Shown: positions 35,383-44,937, numbered from the stretch's first letter. The stretch: DNA of 60,544 bases from JBPEWY01 sp052032225 (GCA_052032225.1 JBPEWY010000003.1:1-60544); one strand, 5' to 3'. Made by a program: numbers and translations. The notes: generated from the sequence alone by a model not told the origin.

Positions 35383-38300
35383 TTAAGCTTCGTCTGTGTT
35401 TCTCACTTTTACATGATAGAATACATTTGGTCTTGTACCAATGTGCTCTAATAAGTGATACGCACGATTGCTTTCTTTAAGTTTAGTTACTTTATCTTCT
35501 TTATTGTTAATGTCTCCAAACACCATAGCTCCTGTGCTACAAGCTGCAGAACATGCTGTTTCAAATTCATCAACTCGTACAGGACGACCTTCACGCTTAG
35601 CATCTAAGATGGTTTTTTGTGTACGCTGTATACACATAGAGCATTTTTCCATAACTCCACGAGAACGCACAACTACATCTGGGTTAAGAACCATCTTACC
35701 TAAATCATCATTCATATGATAATCAAACTCGTCGTTGTTGTTATATAAGAACCAGTTAAAACGACGAACTTTGTACGGACAGTTGTTTGCACAGTAACGT
35801 GTACCTACACAACGGTTATACGCCATATGGTTTTGACCCTGACGACCGTGTGATGTAGCGGCTACCGGACAAACTGTCTCACAAGGAGCGTGATTACAGT
35901 GCTGACACATAACTGGCTGGAACGCTACTTGAGGGTTCTCTGCAGCTTGTTCCATCTCGCTAAACTCACTCATTGAGTTTGCAACACCAGATATTCCTTC
36001 TTTCTTAATATTATCTTCTTCAAAAGTATCTTCAGAAGAGTAGTATCTATCTATACGCAACCAGTGCATATCACGAGATTTTCTCATCTCGTCTTTACCT
36101 ACTACAGGAACATTGTTTTCTGCATGACATGCAATTACACAAGCTCCACAACCGGTACATGCATTTAAATCAATAGATAGATTAAAGTGATGCCCTATTG
36201 AACGATCAAACTCATCCCATAAATCTACAGAAGTAGCAGGCACCTCTTGGTGATCTAAAGACACCACAGGAACTTCATTCCAAACTGATGCATCTTTAGT
36301 GTTAAATATCTCAAGAGTAGTTTCCTTAATAATATCGCCTCTACCCATTAAGGTATTGTGCAATTGAACACAAGCAAACTCATGCTCACCAGAAACTTTC
36401 TCTATAGTTACATTTTGTACGGTATTAAAATCTTGGTATAACGGATAAGCGTTAACACCTGTTTGCATTTCCGGTTTTAAACCGGCTGTTCTTCCGTAAC
36501 CAAATGAAAGTCCAACAGAACCTTTTGCTTGTCCTGGTTGTATTAACACAGGAACTTTATCTATTGTTACACCGTTTACAGTAACTTTAGCATAACTTCC
36601 GTTTAAACCTCCGTTGGCTACATTCCAGTTTTCTAAACCTAACTCTTTGGCATCTGCCTGAGAAACAGTTAGGTAGTTATCCCAAGTAACACGTGTAATC
36701 GGATCTGGGAATTCTTGCAACCAAGGGTTATTAGCCTGGCTACCGTCTCCCATACCAACTTTTGGATAAAGCGTAAGCTCTAAACCATTTGAAGCTGCAT
36801 TACTTAATGCTCTTACAGCCGAAGCAACAGCCACCGGAGCAGTTTCTTCTGCAACATCAGTCTCTTCAGTTTCTACCTCTTGTGCTACTGTCGTTTGAGC
36901 CGTAAATACACCGTCGTGTAATGCTTTATTCCACGAAGAACCATTTAGGATAGTTGTCTCCCAAGTTTCTTTTATATAATCGTAGTAAGTTTGGTTGCTA
37001 CCCATCCATTTTAATAACGCATCTTGAAACTGACGCGTATCAAATAACGGACGAATAGTAGGCTGCATTAATGCAAAGTTTCCTTTTTTAAACTCTACAT
37101 CACCCCAAGATTCTAAGTAATGAGGTGCTGCAGCAATATATTCTGTTTGTGTAGATGTTTCGTCTTCTTTCATTGAAAACGCAACAGATAAATCTACACT
37201 TTGTAATCCTTCTGCAAAATCAGCCGAATTTGGCAAGCTGTACATTGGGTTAACACCCGCCATAATTAGCGCCCCAACTTTACCTGCCTTCATATCTGCA
37301 ACAAGCCCGTTTACAGCTTTAGCATCACCTTGTCTAATTAATCGCGGTGCAGCAACATCCATTGCAGCACTTTTTAGCATCTCGTTTATTTCGAGAACAA
37401 CTGCTTGAGCGTTTTCATCTTGAATTCCGGTTACGACAACTCCTTTGCTACCTGCTTTCTTTAATTGGGCAGCAGCACTTTTAACAGCTTTTTCTGCAGC
37501 TTCAGGAAGGTTTCCTGAAACCGATGTGCCGTTTAAGTAACCATATAATTTAGCTAAAGCTATTTTTTGTTGTGAAGGCGTTAAAGGCACGCGCTTATCG
37601 GCATTTGCACCTGTTAACGACATGTTAGCTTCAAACTGAACATGACGCGACATTTTTCCGTTTGCCGGAATACGCCCTTTAGCATAACCAGACTCGTATC
37701 CGCCTCCTTGCCAATCCGCTAAGAAGTCTGCAGCAAAAGAAACTATTACTTCTGCTTTAGAAAAATCATAATCAGCTAAAGCTCTAACTCCGTAACGTGC
37801 TTTAAAAGCGTTGAGCGCTGCATCTTCAGAAATGGCATCATAAGCAATATGCTTTACATTATTATATTTTTCTGAGAATTGAGCAATTAAACGCTTTGTA
37901 GCAGGACTCGCATAGGTTTGTGTTAGTAATACTATTTGCTTGTTACCAGATGCTATACGGTTTAGCCTGTTAACTACATCTGCATCTAAATCATCCCAGC
38001 TTACATTTTCACCGTTACGCTTAGGCCCTTGCACTCGCAAACTATCATAAAGTGATAAAACAGAAGCTTGAACTCTTGCGTTAGCACCTCCATTTATTTT
38101 TGCTTCTGTATTATTCTCTACCTTTATTGGCCTACCTTCGCGGGTTTTAATTAATATGCTGGCAAAATCATAACCATCTGCAATTGTAGTCGCATAGTAA
38201 TCTGCAACTCCAGGGATTATTTGCTCTGGCTGTACAACATAAGGAACCGATTTAATAACCGGACCTTCACAAGCAGCTAAAGAAGCTGCAGCTGTACTAA

Positions 38301-38481
38301 ACCCAACATATTTTAAGAAATCTCTTCGAGAAGTAGACGTATTTTGAAGCGTTTGCTTATCGCCTAAAAACTCATCAACAGGAATTTCCTCTACAAATTC
38401 GTTTTGCTTTAGCGTCTCAACAATGGAATTGTTAGGATTTAACTCCTCAACACTTTTCCAATATTTTTTGTTTGATGCCAT
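35383..38481 (-). CDS. actB: ActB, iron-sulfur / molybdopterin-oxidoreductase-like subunit of alternative complex III
   Basis: A 1032-residue protein. Near residue 52 there is a twin-arginine signal (TSRRDFLKYVGFSTAAASLAAC) preceded by an unusually long N-terminal region and ending in a lipobox, the TAT-variant arrangement of ActB. The middle resembles the molybdopterin oxidoreductase catalytic domain (but ActB proteins bind no molybdenum cofactor); the C-terminal third holds ferredoxin-like cysteine groups CTGCGACVIAC, CQHCNHAPCETVCP, CVGTRYCANNCPY and CSMCIQ...CSAACSTGAM, fitting three [4Fe-4S] and one [3Fe-4S] cluster. An acidic Ala/Val/Glu-rich linker is at about residues 525-555. Confidence 0.94.
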   Translation of the reverse strand: MASNKKYWKSVEELNPNNSIVETLKQNEFVEEIPVDEFLGDKQTLQNTSTSRRDFLKYVGFSTAAASLAACEGPVIKSVPYVVQPEQIIPGVADYYATTIADGYDFASILIKTREGRPIKVENNTEAKINGGANARVQASVLSLYDSLRVQGPKRNGENVSWDDLDADVVNRLNRIASGNKQIVLLTQTYASPATKRLIAQFSEKYNNVKHIAYDAISEDAALNAFKARYGVRALADYDFSKAEVIVSFAADFLADWQGGGYESGYAKGRIPANGKMSRHVQFEANMSLTGANADKRVPLTPSQQKIALAKLYGYLNGTSVSGNLPEAAEKAVKSAAAQLKKAGSKGVVVTGIQDENAQAVVLEINEMLKSAAMDVAAPRLIRQGDAKAVNGLVADMKAGKVGALIMAGVNPMYSLPNSADFAEGLQSVDLSVAFSMKEDETSTQTEYIAAAPHYLESWGDVEFKKGNFALMQPTIRPLFDTRQFQDALLKWMGSNQTYYDYIKETWETTILNGSSWNKALHDGVFTAQTTVAQEVETEETDVAEETAPVAVASAVRALSNAASNGLELTLYPKVGMGDGSQANNPWLQEFPDPITRVTWDNYLTVSQADAKELGLENWNVANGGLNGSYAKVTVNGVTIDKVPVLIQPGQAKGSVGLSFGYGRTAGLKPEMQTGVNAYPLYQDFNTVQNVTIEKVSGEHEFACVQLHNTLMGRGDIIKETTLEIFNTKDASVWNEVPVVSLDHQEVPATSVDLWDEFDRSIGHHFNLSIDLNACTGCGACVIACHAENNVPVVGKDEMRKSRDMHWLRIDRYYSSEDTFEEDNIKKEGISGVANSMSEFSEMEQAAENPQVAFQPVMCQHCNHAPCETVCPVAATSHGRQGQNHMAYNRCVGTRYCANNCPYKVRRFNWFLYNNNDEFDYHMNDDLGKMVLNPDVVVRSRGVMEKCSMCIQRTQKTILDAKREGRPVRVDEFETACSAACSTGAMVFGDINNKEDKVTKLKESNRAYHLLEHIGTRPNVFYHVKVRNTDEA

Positions 38482-38513
38482 GTTATATGAGATATATTAC
38501 TCTTTTACAATTA

Positions 38514-39794
38514 TTAATAGTGACACTTACCACATTCTAAACCACCCATCTGAGCAGCTGTAAGTTTCTCTACACCGTATTTTTTAGAAAGCTCTTCGTG
38601 TATTTTCTTGTAATACTCGTTATCTTGAAGCTTTACATTTGTCTCTCTATGACAGTTAACACACCATCCCATAGTTAATGGAGAGTATTGATATAATACT
38701 TCCATCTCTTCTACCGGACCGTGACAAGTCTGACACTCAATACCGGCAACTGTTACGTGTTGCGCATGGTTAAAGTACGCAAAGTCAGGAAGGTTGTGAA
38801 TTCTAACCCATTTCACTGGCTTTGTCTCTCCGGTATACTGCTGGTTTTCTGCATCCCAACCTACAGCATCGTATAATTTTTGAATTTCACCATCATAAAA
38901 CTCTTTTGTGTACTCTGCAGTAGCTGTACTCGGAGCAACTTCCATAACTGTTTTATGACAGTTCATACAAATATTTAAAGATGGTATACCAGATGTTTTA
39001 CTCACTCGAGCAGATGAGTGACAATACTTACAATCTATCTGATTATCTCCTGCGTGTATTTTGTGTGAGAAGTGAATAGGCTGAACAGGCTGATATCCTT
39101 GATCTACACCAATCTGCATTAAGTAGCCATAAACATAGTAGGCACTCATTAACATTAAGAAAATAACAGTTACTAAAACCAAGAACTGGTTTTTAGCAAA
39201 TGCTTTCCAGATTGGCAAGCGTTTTTCACTTTCTGCTTTAGCAAACTCTACTCCATTAGCTTCTGCAATACGACGCAATGTTTTGTTTACTAAGTAAAGC
39301 ATCACAACAAGCATTGCAAACACCAAAGCTAATGCTGCTAACACTATATTATTAGAAATCCCAGAATCTTCCTCAGCAGGAGCTGCAGTTACAGCAGCAA
39401 CATCTTCTTTAGGTTCTTCTGGTGGAGCAGAAGTGTATGCAAGTATATCATCTATATCCTCATTAGAGAGTAACGGGAAAGCAGTCATAGGAGACTTGTT
39501 ATATTCTTCCCAGATTTTAACAGCTAATTCATCTCCCGACTGAATTAAAGCCGAGCTGTTTTTAATCCATTTATACAACCACTCTCTATCGTACTTGTCT
39601 GCTACCCCGGCTAACGCAGGCCCCGTCATCTTTCTATTTAAAGCATGACAAGCTGCACAATTCGCATTAAACAATTGCTTACCCTTAACAGGGTCTCCTT
39701 CTTGACCAGTAAGTGGAGATGAGAATAGTAGCAGGAATGCTAAACTAATACCAAAAATGTTGAAAGCTCGATTGCGGTGTAAACCCTTTTTCAT
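38514..39794 (-). CDS. actA: ActA, multiheme cytochrome c of alternative complex III with fused monoheme domain
   Basis: About 426 residues with six CxxCH heme motifs. The signal peptide (about residues 1-31) is followed by a monoheme cytochrome c domain with CAACH at 46-50, an acidic/Ala-rich linker, a membrane helix (about 150-170), a second hydrophobic helix (about 205-230), and a C-terminal pentaheme class III-like domain (CKYCH, CMNCH, CQTCH, CVNCH, CGKCH). ActA is usually described as pentaheme, so the N-terminal monoheme domain is an addition. I take the ATG at 39794; the codon at 39800 is TTG. It is the first gene of an eight-gene respiratory operon. Confidence 0.93.
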   Translation of the reverse strand: MKKGLHRNRAFNIFGISLAFLLLFSSPLTGQEGDPVKGKQLFNANCAACHALNRKMTGPALAGVADKYDREWLYKWIKNSSALIQSGDELAVKIWEEYNKSPMTAFPLLSNEDIDDILAYTSAPPEEPKEDVAAVTAAPAEEDSGISNNIVLAALALVFAMLVVMLYLVNKTLRRIAEANGVEFAKAESEKRLPIWKAFAKNQFLVLVTVIFLMLMSAYYVYGYLMQIGVDQGYQPVQPIHFSHKIHAGDNQIDCKYCHSSARVSKTSGIPSLNICMNCHKTVMEVAPSTATAEYTKEFYDGEIQKLYDAVGWDAENQQYTGETKPVKWVRIHNLPDFAYFNHAQHVTVAGIECQTCHGPVEEMEVLYQYSPLTMGWCVNCHRETNVKLQDNEYYKKIHEELSKKYGVEKLTAAQMGGLECGKCHY

Positions 39795-39882
39795 ATTCAA
39801 TATATGTTATCAATCTTAATCTTGGCACGGTTTTTACTTATACCACATAAGTAATAAACCAGCGGATTTTCAAATCCGAGCA

Positions 39883-39890
39883 CAAAAATA
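39883..39890 (-). promoter_or_regulatory. Possible -7 box for the act-cox operon
   Basis: TATTTTTG on the minus strand, about 90 bases before actA. A short inverted repeat (CGGATTT/AAATCCG, 39863-39878) lies just at the predicted transcript start. No -33 element found. Confidence 0.35.
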
Positions 39891-39988
39891 CAATATAGAC
39901 TCGATTTGGGAAATGTTAGTGAACTGTTAATTATTAATTTATAACAATTCTAAATAAGTTTTAGCGTTACTATAATCAACTAAACATG

Positions 39989-39996
39989 TACATTTG
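39989..39996 (+). promoter_or_regulatory. Possible -7 box for the SPOR protein gene
   Basis: TACATTTG fits TAnnTTTG, 17 bases before the ATG at 40013. An upstream in-frame ATG at 39986 would lie in this box, which supports the later start. Confidence 0.5.
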
Positions 39997-40012
39997 CATA
40001 AACACAGTAATT

Positions 40013-40408
40013 ATGAGAGCATTATACCTTAAAAACATTCTATTTACAGCAGCTTTTTTTGTTTGTTTTTGTGCTGCCACCAATGCCCAAAATGGCTATG
40101 TTGCTATTGAACAAGACCCAAGGATTGAAAAACTAATGAAACTTAAAAGCGAATTAAGCCCTAAAATTGAAAACGACAGTTACTATAAAATTCAAGTTTT
40201 TTATGGTGGGTTTAATGAAGCTAAAGAAATAGAACAAAAGGTAAAAAGCGATTTTCCGTACTGGCCCGTTAGAATAGATTTTGACACACCACACTACAAA
40301 GTAAGATTAGGAAAGTTTAAAACCCGATTAGAGGCCGACAAACATTTAATTGAAGTCAGAAAAAAATACCCTCAAGCATTTTTGCTGAGTCCAAAAAAAA
40401 CGACCTAA
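40013..40408 (+). CDS. Secreted SPOR domain protein
   Basis: A 131-residue protein with a signal peptide (MRALYLKNILFTAAFFVCFCAATNAQ) and a SPOR-like domain (YYKIQVFYGGFNEAKEIEQKVKSDFP ... YKVRLGKFKTRLEADKHLIEVRKKYPQAFLL). SPOR domains bind peptidoglycan stripped of stem peptides, often at the septum. The start at 40013 is preferred over 39986 because of the promoter position. The gene stands alone between the divergent act operon and the convergent rimP-nusA-infB operon; its precise role is unknown. Confidence 0.85.
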   Translation: MRALYLKNILFTAAFFVCFCAATNAQNGYVAIEQDPRIEKLMKLKSELSPKIENDSYYKIQVFYGGFNEAKEIEQKVKSDFPYWPVRIDFDTPHYKVRLGKFKTRLEADKHLIEVRKKYPQAFLLSPKKTT

Positions 40409-40428
40409 TTTCTTAGGTCGTTTTTTTT
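40393..40428. terminator. Bidirectional terminator between SPOR gene and infB
   Basis: Eight A, stem CGACCTAA/TTAGGTCG with a four-base loop, then eight T. The symmetry lets it end transcripts from both strands. Confidence 0.93.
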
Positions 40429-40443
40429 GATTGTTATGTGGCT

Positions 40444-43116
40444 TTATTTAAGTTTCTTTTTAACGGCTACTTCTTGGAATGCTTCAATTATATCGCCCTC
40501 TTTAACGTCGTTATAATTTTTAATTTGCATACCACAATCGTATCCTTTAGCTACTTCCTTAACATCGTCTTTAAATCGTTTTAACGATGCTAACTCTCCG
40601 GTAAATATAACCACCCCATCTCTAATTAATCTAATACCAGAGTTGCGGTAAATTTTACCGCTAGTAACCATACATCCGGCAACCGTACCTACTTTAGAAA
40701 TCTTAAACGTCTCTCTAACCTCTGCTGTACCTGTTATCTCTTCTTTAAGCTCAGGAGATAACATTCCTTCCATTGCGTCTTTAAGATCGTTAATTGCATC
40801 ATAGATAATAGAGTAGGTTCTGATGTCTATTTCTTCTCTATCTGCTAACGAACGAGCATTGCCCATTGGCCTTACGTTAAACCCAATTATTACAGCATCT
40901 GAAGCCGATGCTAACAACACATCTGATTCTGTAATTGGACCAACAGCTTTATGGATAATGTTTACTTGAATCTCTTCTGTAGATAGTTTTTGGAATGAAT
41001 CGGTTAAGGCTTCTACAGAACCATCTACATCTCCTTTAAGTATAATGTTTAGTTCTTTAAATTCGCCTAAAGCAATTCTTCTACCAATTTCATCTAATGT
41101 AATATGACGTTGTGTTCTAACTGATTGCTCACGTAGTAATTGTGCTCTTTTTGTAGCAATTTGTTTAGCCTCGCGCTCATCTTCAAACACGTGGAATTTA
41201 TCTCCTGCTTGTGGCGCTCCATCTAAACCGAGAATAGATATTGGAGTTGACGGACCTGCCTCTTTTACAACTTTACCACGTTCATCGTGCATAGCTTTTA
41301 CTTTACCACTACAAGTACCTGCAAGCACATAATCACCAATTTTAAGTGTACCAGCTTGTACTAAAACGGTAGCTACGTAGCCTCTACCTTTATCTAAAAA
41401 GGCTTCTACAACGGTTCCGTTGGCTAATTTATTAGGATTTGCTTTTAGCTCTAAAAGCTCGGCTTCAAGCAATACTTTTTCTAATAACTCTTTAACGCCC
41501 TGACCTGTTTTTGCAGAAATGTCGTGAGACTGTATTTTACCTCCCCAATCTTCTACTAATAGGTTCATATTTGCTAATCCTTCTTTAATTTTATCAGGAT
41601 TTGCAGTTGGCTTATCAACTTTATTTATTGCAAAAACAATAGGTACTCCGGCTGCTTGAGCGTGAGAGATTGCCTCTTTGGTTTGAGGCATTATATCATC
41701 ATCTGCAGCAACAACAATAATTGCAAGGTCTGTTACCTGTGCACCACGAGCACGCATTGCCGTAAAGGCTTCGTGACCCGGAGTATCAAGGAATGTAATT
41801 TTTTGCCCGTCTTCTAACGTTACACTATACGCCCCAATGTGCTGGGTAATACCACCACTCTCTCCGGCAATAACATTTGTTTTTCTGATGTAATCTAACA
41901 ACGAGGTTTTACCGTGGTCTACGTGACCCATTACTGTTACAATTGGAGCACGTGGTTTTAAATCTTCCGGTCTGTCTTCTTCTTCCTCTATAGATTCTTC
42001 TAAGTCTGCTGTAACAAACTCTACTTTATAACCAAACTCATCTGCAACAATAGTTAACGTTTCTGCATCTAAACGCTGGTTCATGGTAACCATCATTCCT
42101 AAAGACATACATGCAGATATAATTTCGGTTACCTGAACATCCATCATGGTAGCAATTTCACTTACGGTAACAAATTCGGTTACCTTAAGCACCTTGCTTT
42201 CTTTTTCTAATTGCGCTAGTTCTTCTTCGGTTTTTTGACGACGAATATCACGCTTTTCTCTACGGTATTTTGCTCCTTTAGATTTGTTGGTTTTACCTTG
42301 CAACTTCTCTAAAGTTTCTCTAACCTGCTTTTGTACCTCTTCTTCGGTAGGCTCTACTTTAGGTACGTTTCTGGCTTTACCTTTTTTGCGCTTATCTGCA
42401 AATTTGTTGCCTCCGCCACCTTTATTTGGGCGTGCATCTTTGGTAATACGTCTTCTTTTTTTCTTGTTATCTGAAGCCTCTTTCTTGTCTTTAGTTTCCT
42501 CTTTCTTTTTCTTAGGTTTTTCAAACTGAGACAAGTCTATTTTCTTTCCGGTAACTTTTGGCCCGGAAAGTTTTTTGTATTGCGTTTCTATTTTTTCGGG
42601 TTCTTGTTCAACAACCTCTTCTTCTGAGGTGGTAGCAACAACTTTTTCTTCTTTTGGAGGCTCTTTCTTTTGTTCTTTGGCTTTAGGAGCTGGGCTCTCT
42701 TTTTGCTTTGGTTTTGGAGCTTCTTCTGCCGGTTTTTCTTCGGCAGCCGGAGCTTTAGGTTTTGGCTCTAACTCTATTTTACCAACCGTTTTCGGTCCGC
42801 TTAAGTTAGCTTTAGCCTTTACAACTTCTCTTTGTGCTTGTTGTTTTTGTTTAAGCTCCTGCTCACGCTCTTGCTCTAAACGAATAGCTTCTTTTTCTTT
42901 TCGTTTCTCTTCGCTTACTTCTTTAGAAGCTACTTTTTTACTTTTATCGGTTTGGAATTCGTCTAAAAGAACTTGATATACCTCTTCTGTTATCTTAGTT
43001 GTAGGTCTGGCATCTACCTGAAACCCCTTAGAGTTTAGGTATTCTACAGCCCTATCCAGAGATATGTTTAATTCTCTTAAAACTTTATTAAGCCTCATTG
43101 TTGCTCTTTCAGCCAT
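40444..43116 (-). CDS. infB: Translation initiation factor IF-2
   Basis: An 890-residue IF-2 that brings initiator tRNA to the 30S subunit. Residues about 1-55 are the IF2 N-terminal fold; about 56-300 is a highly charged Lys/Glu/Pro/Ala linker with low sequence complexity; the GTPase core follows with G1 GHVDHGKTSLLD near residue 395, DTPGHEAF (G3) and NKVDKP (G4), then domains 2, 3 and the fMet-tRNA-binding C domain (ending EGDIIEAFQEVAVKKKLK). It is the last gene of the rimP-nusA-infB operon, which is a conserved order in bacteria. Confidence 0.97.
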   Translation of the reverse strand: MAERATMRLNKVLRELNISLDRAVEYLNSKGFQVDARPTTKITEEVYQVLLDEFQTDKSKKVASKEVSEEKRKEKEAIRLEQEREQELKQKQQAQREVVKAKANLSGPKTVGKIELEPKPKAPAAEEKPAEEAPKPKQKESPAPKAKEQKKEPPKEEKVVATTSEEEVVEQEPEKIETQYKKLSGPKVTGKKIDLSQFEKPKKKKEETKDKKEASDNKKKRRRITKDARPNKGGGGNKFADKRKKGKARNVPKVEPTEEEVQKQVRETLEKLQGKTNKSKGAKYRREKRDIRRQKTEEELAQLEKESKVLKVTEFVTVSEIATMMDVQVTEIISACMSLGMMVTMNQRLDAETLTIVADEFGYKVEFVTADLEESIEEEEDRPEDLKPRAPIVTVMGHVDHGKTSLLDYIRKTNVIAGESGGITQHIGAYSVTLEDGQKITFLDTPGHEAFTAMRARGAQVTDLAIIVVAADDDIMPQTKEAISHAQAAGVPIVFAINKVDKPTANPDKIKEGLANMNLLVEDWGGKIQSHDISAKTGQGVKELLEKVLLEAELLELKANPNKLANGTVVEAFLDKGRGYVATVLVQAGTLKIGDYVLAGTCSGKVKAMHDERGKVVKEAGPSTPISILGLDGAPQAGDKFHVFEDEREAKQIATKRAQLLREQSVRTQRHITLDEIGRRIALGEFKELNIILKGDVDGSVEALTDSFQKLSTEEIQVNIIHKAVGPITESDVLLASASDAVIIGFNVRPMGNARSLADREEIDIRTYSIIYDAINDLKDAMEGMLSPELKEEITGTAEVRETFKISKVGTVAGCMVTSGKIYRNSGIRLIRDGVVIFTGELASLKRFKDDVKEVAKGYDCGMQIKNYNDVKEGDIIEAFQEVAVKKKLK

Positions 43117-43152
43117 ATATTACTTTTTAAAACTCAAAGATACTATAATCGG

Positions 43153-44385
43153 TTAGTCTTCGAATTCTTCTTTTAAAATTTTAATTACTTCTAAAATGGT
43201 TTCTTCTTCTAAATCTGTACGTTTTACCAAGTCGTCAACATCTTGGTCTAACACACTTTTTGCTGTATCTAAGCCAATTTTTTTGAACTCATCTATTATC
43301 CAGCTATCTATTTCATCAGAGAATTCGCTTAGCTCAACATCTTCTTCAACTCCTTCTCTAAATACATCTATTTCGTATCCGGTTAATTGTCCGGCTAATC
43401 TAATATTATATCCGCCTTTACCAATAGCTCTAGATACTTCTTCGGGCTTTAGGTATACTTCTGCACGCTTATTTTCATCGTCTAAAGTAACCGATGTAAT
43501 CTTAGCCGGGCTAAGAGCTCTGGTAATAAACAATTGCGGGTTGCTAGTATAGTTAATTACGTCTATATTTTCGTTACCTAATTCTCTAACTATACCATGT
43601 ATTCTAGACCCTTTCATACCTACACATGCTCCTACGGGGTCTATTCTGTCATCATAAGAATCTACTGCTACTTTTGCTTTTTCACCTGGTATTCTCACTA
43701 CTTTTTTAATGGTAATTAAGCCGTCAAAAACCTCAGGTATTTCTTGTTCGAATAATTTTTCTAAGAACACCGGAGATGTTCTAGACATAATTATCATTGG
43801 CTTATTACCTCTAAGCTCTACGCTTTCTATAATACCTCTTACATTGTCTCCTTTTCTGAAAAAGTCTGATGGAATTTGTTTTTCTTTTGGTAAAATAATC
43901 TCATTCCCTTCGTCATCTAACAATATAACAGCTTTGTGACGTATATGGTGTACCTCTGCAGTGTAAATTTCTCCTTCAAGCTCTTTAAATTGCTTGTAAA
44001 CGGTAGTGTTATCGTGCTCGTGAATTTTAGAGATTAGGTTTTGACGAAGTGCTAATATTGCTCTTCTTCCTAAATCTTTAAGTTTTACTTCTTCAGATAC
44101 ATCCTCTCCAACTTCAAAATCCGGCTCAATTTTACGAGCTTCGCTTAATGAAATTTCTTGGTTTGGGTCTGTTACTTCTCCATCTGCTACAACAACACGG
44201 TTTCTCCAAATTTCTAAATCTCCCTTGTCCGGGTTTATAATAATATCAAAATTATCATCAGATCCATACTTCTTCTTCAATGCATTTCTAAACACATCTT
44301 CTAAGATAGCCATTAATGTTACACGATCTATGAGTTTATCATCTTTAAACTCTGAGAATGACTCGATCAATGCAAGGTTTTCCAT
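43153..44385 (-). CDS. nusA: Transcription termination/antitermination protein NusA
   Basis: A 410-residue NusA: N-terminal RNA-polymerase-binding domain (about 1-130), S1 domain (about 133-200), and two KH domains with DPVGACVGMKGSRIHGIVRELG and the second around EVSRAIGKGGYNIRLAGQLTG, followed by a short acidic C-terminal helical region. The two acidic repeats of enterobacterial NusA are absent, as usual in Bacteroidetes. It lies between rimP and infB and, by analogy with E. coli, may autoregulate the operon; the leader hairpin before rimP is a possible target. Confidence 0.96.
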   Translation of the reverse strand: MENLALIESFSEFKDDKLIDRVTLMAILEDVFRNALKKKYGSDDNFDIIINPDKGDLEIWRNRVVVADGEVTDPNQEISLSEARKIEPDFEVGEDVSEEVKLKDLGRRAILALRQNLISKIHEHDNTTVYKQFKELEGEIYTAEVHHIRHKAVILLDDEGNEIILPKEKQIPSDFFRKGDNVRGIIESVELRGNKPMIIMSRTSPVFLEKLFEQEIPEVFDGLITIKKVVRIPGEKAKVAVDSYDDRIDPVGACVGMKGSRIHGIVRELGNENIDVINYTSNPQLFITRALSPAKITSVTLDDENKRAEVYLKPEEVSRAIGKGGYNIRLAGQLTGYEIDVFREGVEEDVELSEFSDEIDSWIIDEFKKIGLDTAKSVLDQDVDDLVKRTDLEEETILEVIKILKEEFED

Positions 44386-44397
44386 GTCAACTTCTAA

Positions 44398-44862
44398 TTA
44401 AAATTTTATGATCACTTTTGCTTCTTTTATATCAGAAAGCGCAATTTCTTGTGTTTTCTGCACTGTAACTTTTCCTTTACCTACCGGCTTTGGTTCTCTT
44501 GCCTTCCAGGTTAAGGTTATATGTTCTGTGGTTGCCTCTTGCAAAGTTCCTTCAAACTTTTCTCCTTGTGTTGTTTTTACTTGCAAGATACGACCTTTAT
44601 TTTTTTTATACTGTCTTTCGTGTTGCAACGGAGTGGTTGCTCCGGCAGAGGTTACCTCTAAGGCAAAATCTTCTGATTCTCTATCTAAATTATGCTCTAC
44701 ATGCCTGCTTAACGCAACACAATCGTTAAGCGTAACTCCGTTATCTCCGTCTATAACAATTTTTATTTTGTTATCCGGAGTAATGGTAAAATCTATTAAA
44801 AAAAACTCCGGATTTTCTTCAAAAAAACTTGTTACTAACTGCTGTACTTTTTCTTGCAACAT
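44398..44862 (-). CDS. rimP: Ribosome maturation factor RimP
   Basis: A 154-residue protein needed for 30S subunit maturation. The N-terminal alpha/beta domain (MLQEKVQQLVTSFFEENPEFFLIDFTI) and the C-terminal SH3-like domain (KKNKGRILQVKTTQGEKFEGTLQEATTEHITLTW) are recognisable, as is LEVTSAGATTPL in place of the family EVSSPG-type motif. I place the start at 44862; a longer in-frame form from an ATG at 44901 would run through the leader hairpin and adds 13 residues not expected in the family. First gene of rimP-nusA-infB. Confidence 0.9.
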   Translation of the reverse strand: MLQEKVQQLVTSFFEENPEFFLIDFTITPDNKIKIVIDGDNGVTLNDCVALSRHVEHNLDRESEDFALEVTSAGATTPLQHERQYKKNKGRILQVKTTQGEKFEGTLQEATTEHITLTWKAREPKPVGKGKVTVQKTQEIALSDIKEAKVIIKF

Positions 44863-44873
44863 TTTATTGGTAT

Positions 44874-44899
44874 AAAAAGAGGGGACTTTTCGTCCCCTC
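44874..44899 (-). promoter_or_regulatory. Terminator-like hairpin in the rimP-nusA-infB leader (possible attenuator)
   Basis: On the minus strand: stem GAGGGGAC/GTCCCCTC, loop GAAAA, then TTTTT. It lies between the predicted promoter and the rimP ATG, with no upstream minus-strand gene to terminate, so it probably acts on the operon itself. An in-frame ATG overlaps the start of the stem (44901-44899). Confidence 0.65.
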
Positions 44900-44929
44900 A
44901 TGAATACGTTTTATATCCTTTCAGCGGTG

Positions 44930-44937
44930 CAAATATA
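44930..44937 (-). promoter_or_regulatory. -7 box of the rimP-nusA-infB operon
   Basis: TATATTTG on the minus strand matches TAnnTTTG. The expected transcript would begin about 25 bases before the leader hairpin. The -33 element is weak. Confidence 0.55.

Noticed and set aside
35383..38481. ActB as an active molybdenum enzyme
   Set aside because: It resembles molybdopterin oxidoreductases, but its position in an act operon and the C-terminal cluster ligands identify ActB, a family known to lack the molybdenum cofactor.
42400..42960. Low-complexity repeat-like region of infB as a DNA repeat
   Set aside because: It is the charged linker normal for IF-2 and has no exact repeated unit.
42575..42976. 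133-residue Ser/Cys-rich plus-strand frame within infB
   Set aside because: It is the antisense reading of the Lys/Glu/Ala-rich IF-2 linker; the composition is a mirror of those codons.
44408..44875. 155-residue plus-strand frame over rimP
   Set aside because: Antisense to a well-supported rimP, with no recognisable domain.
44874..44899. Leader hairpin as terminator of the usp gene
   Set aside because: The usp gene runs away from it on the plus strand, and it has its own terminator at 45878-45908.
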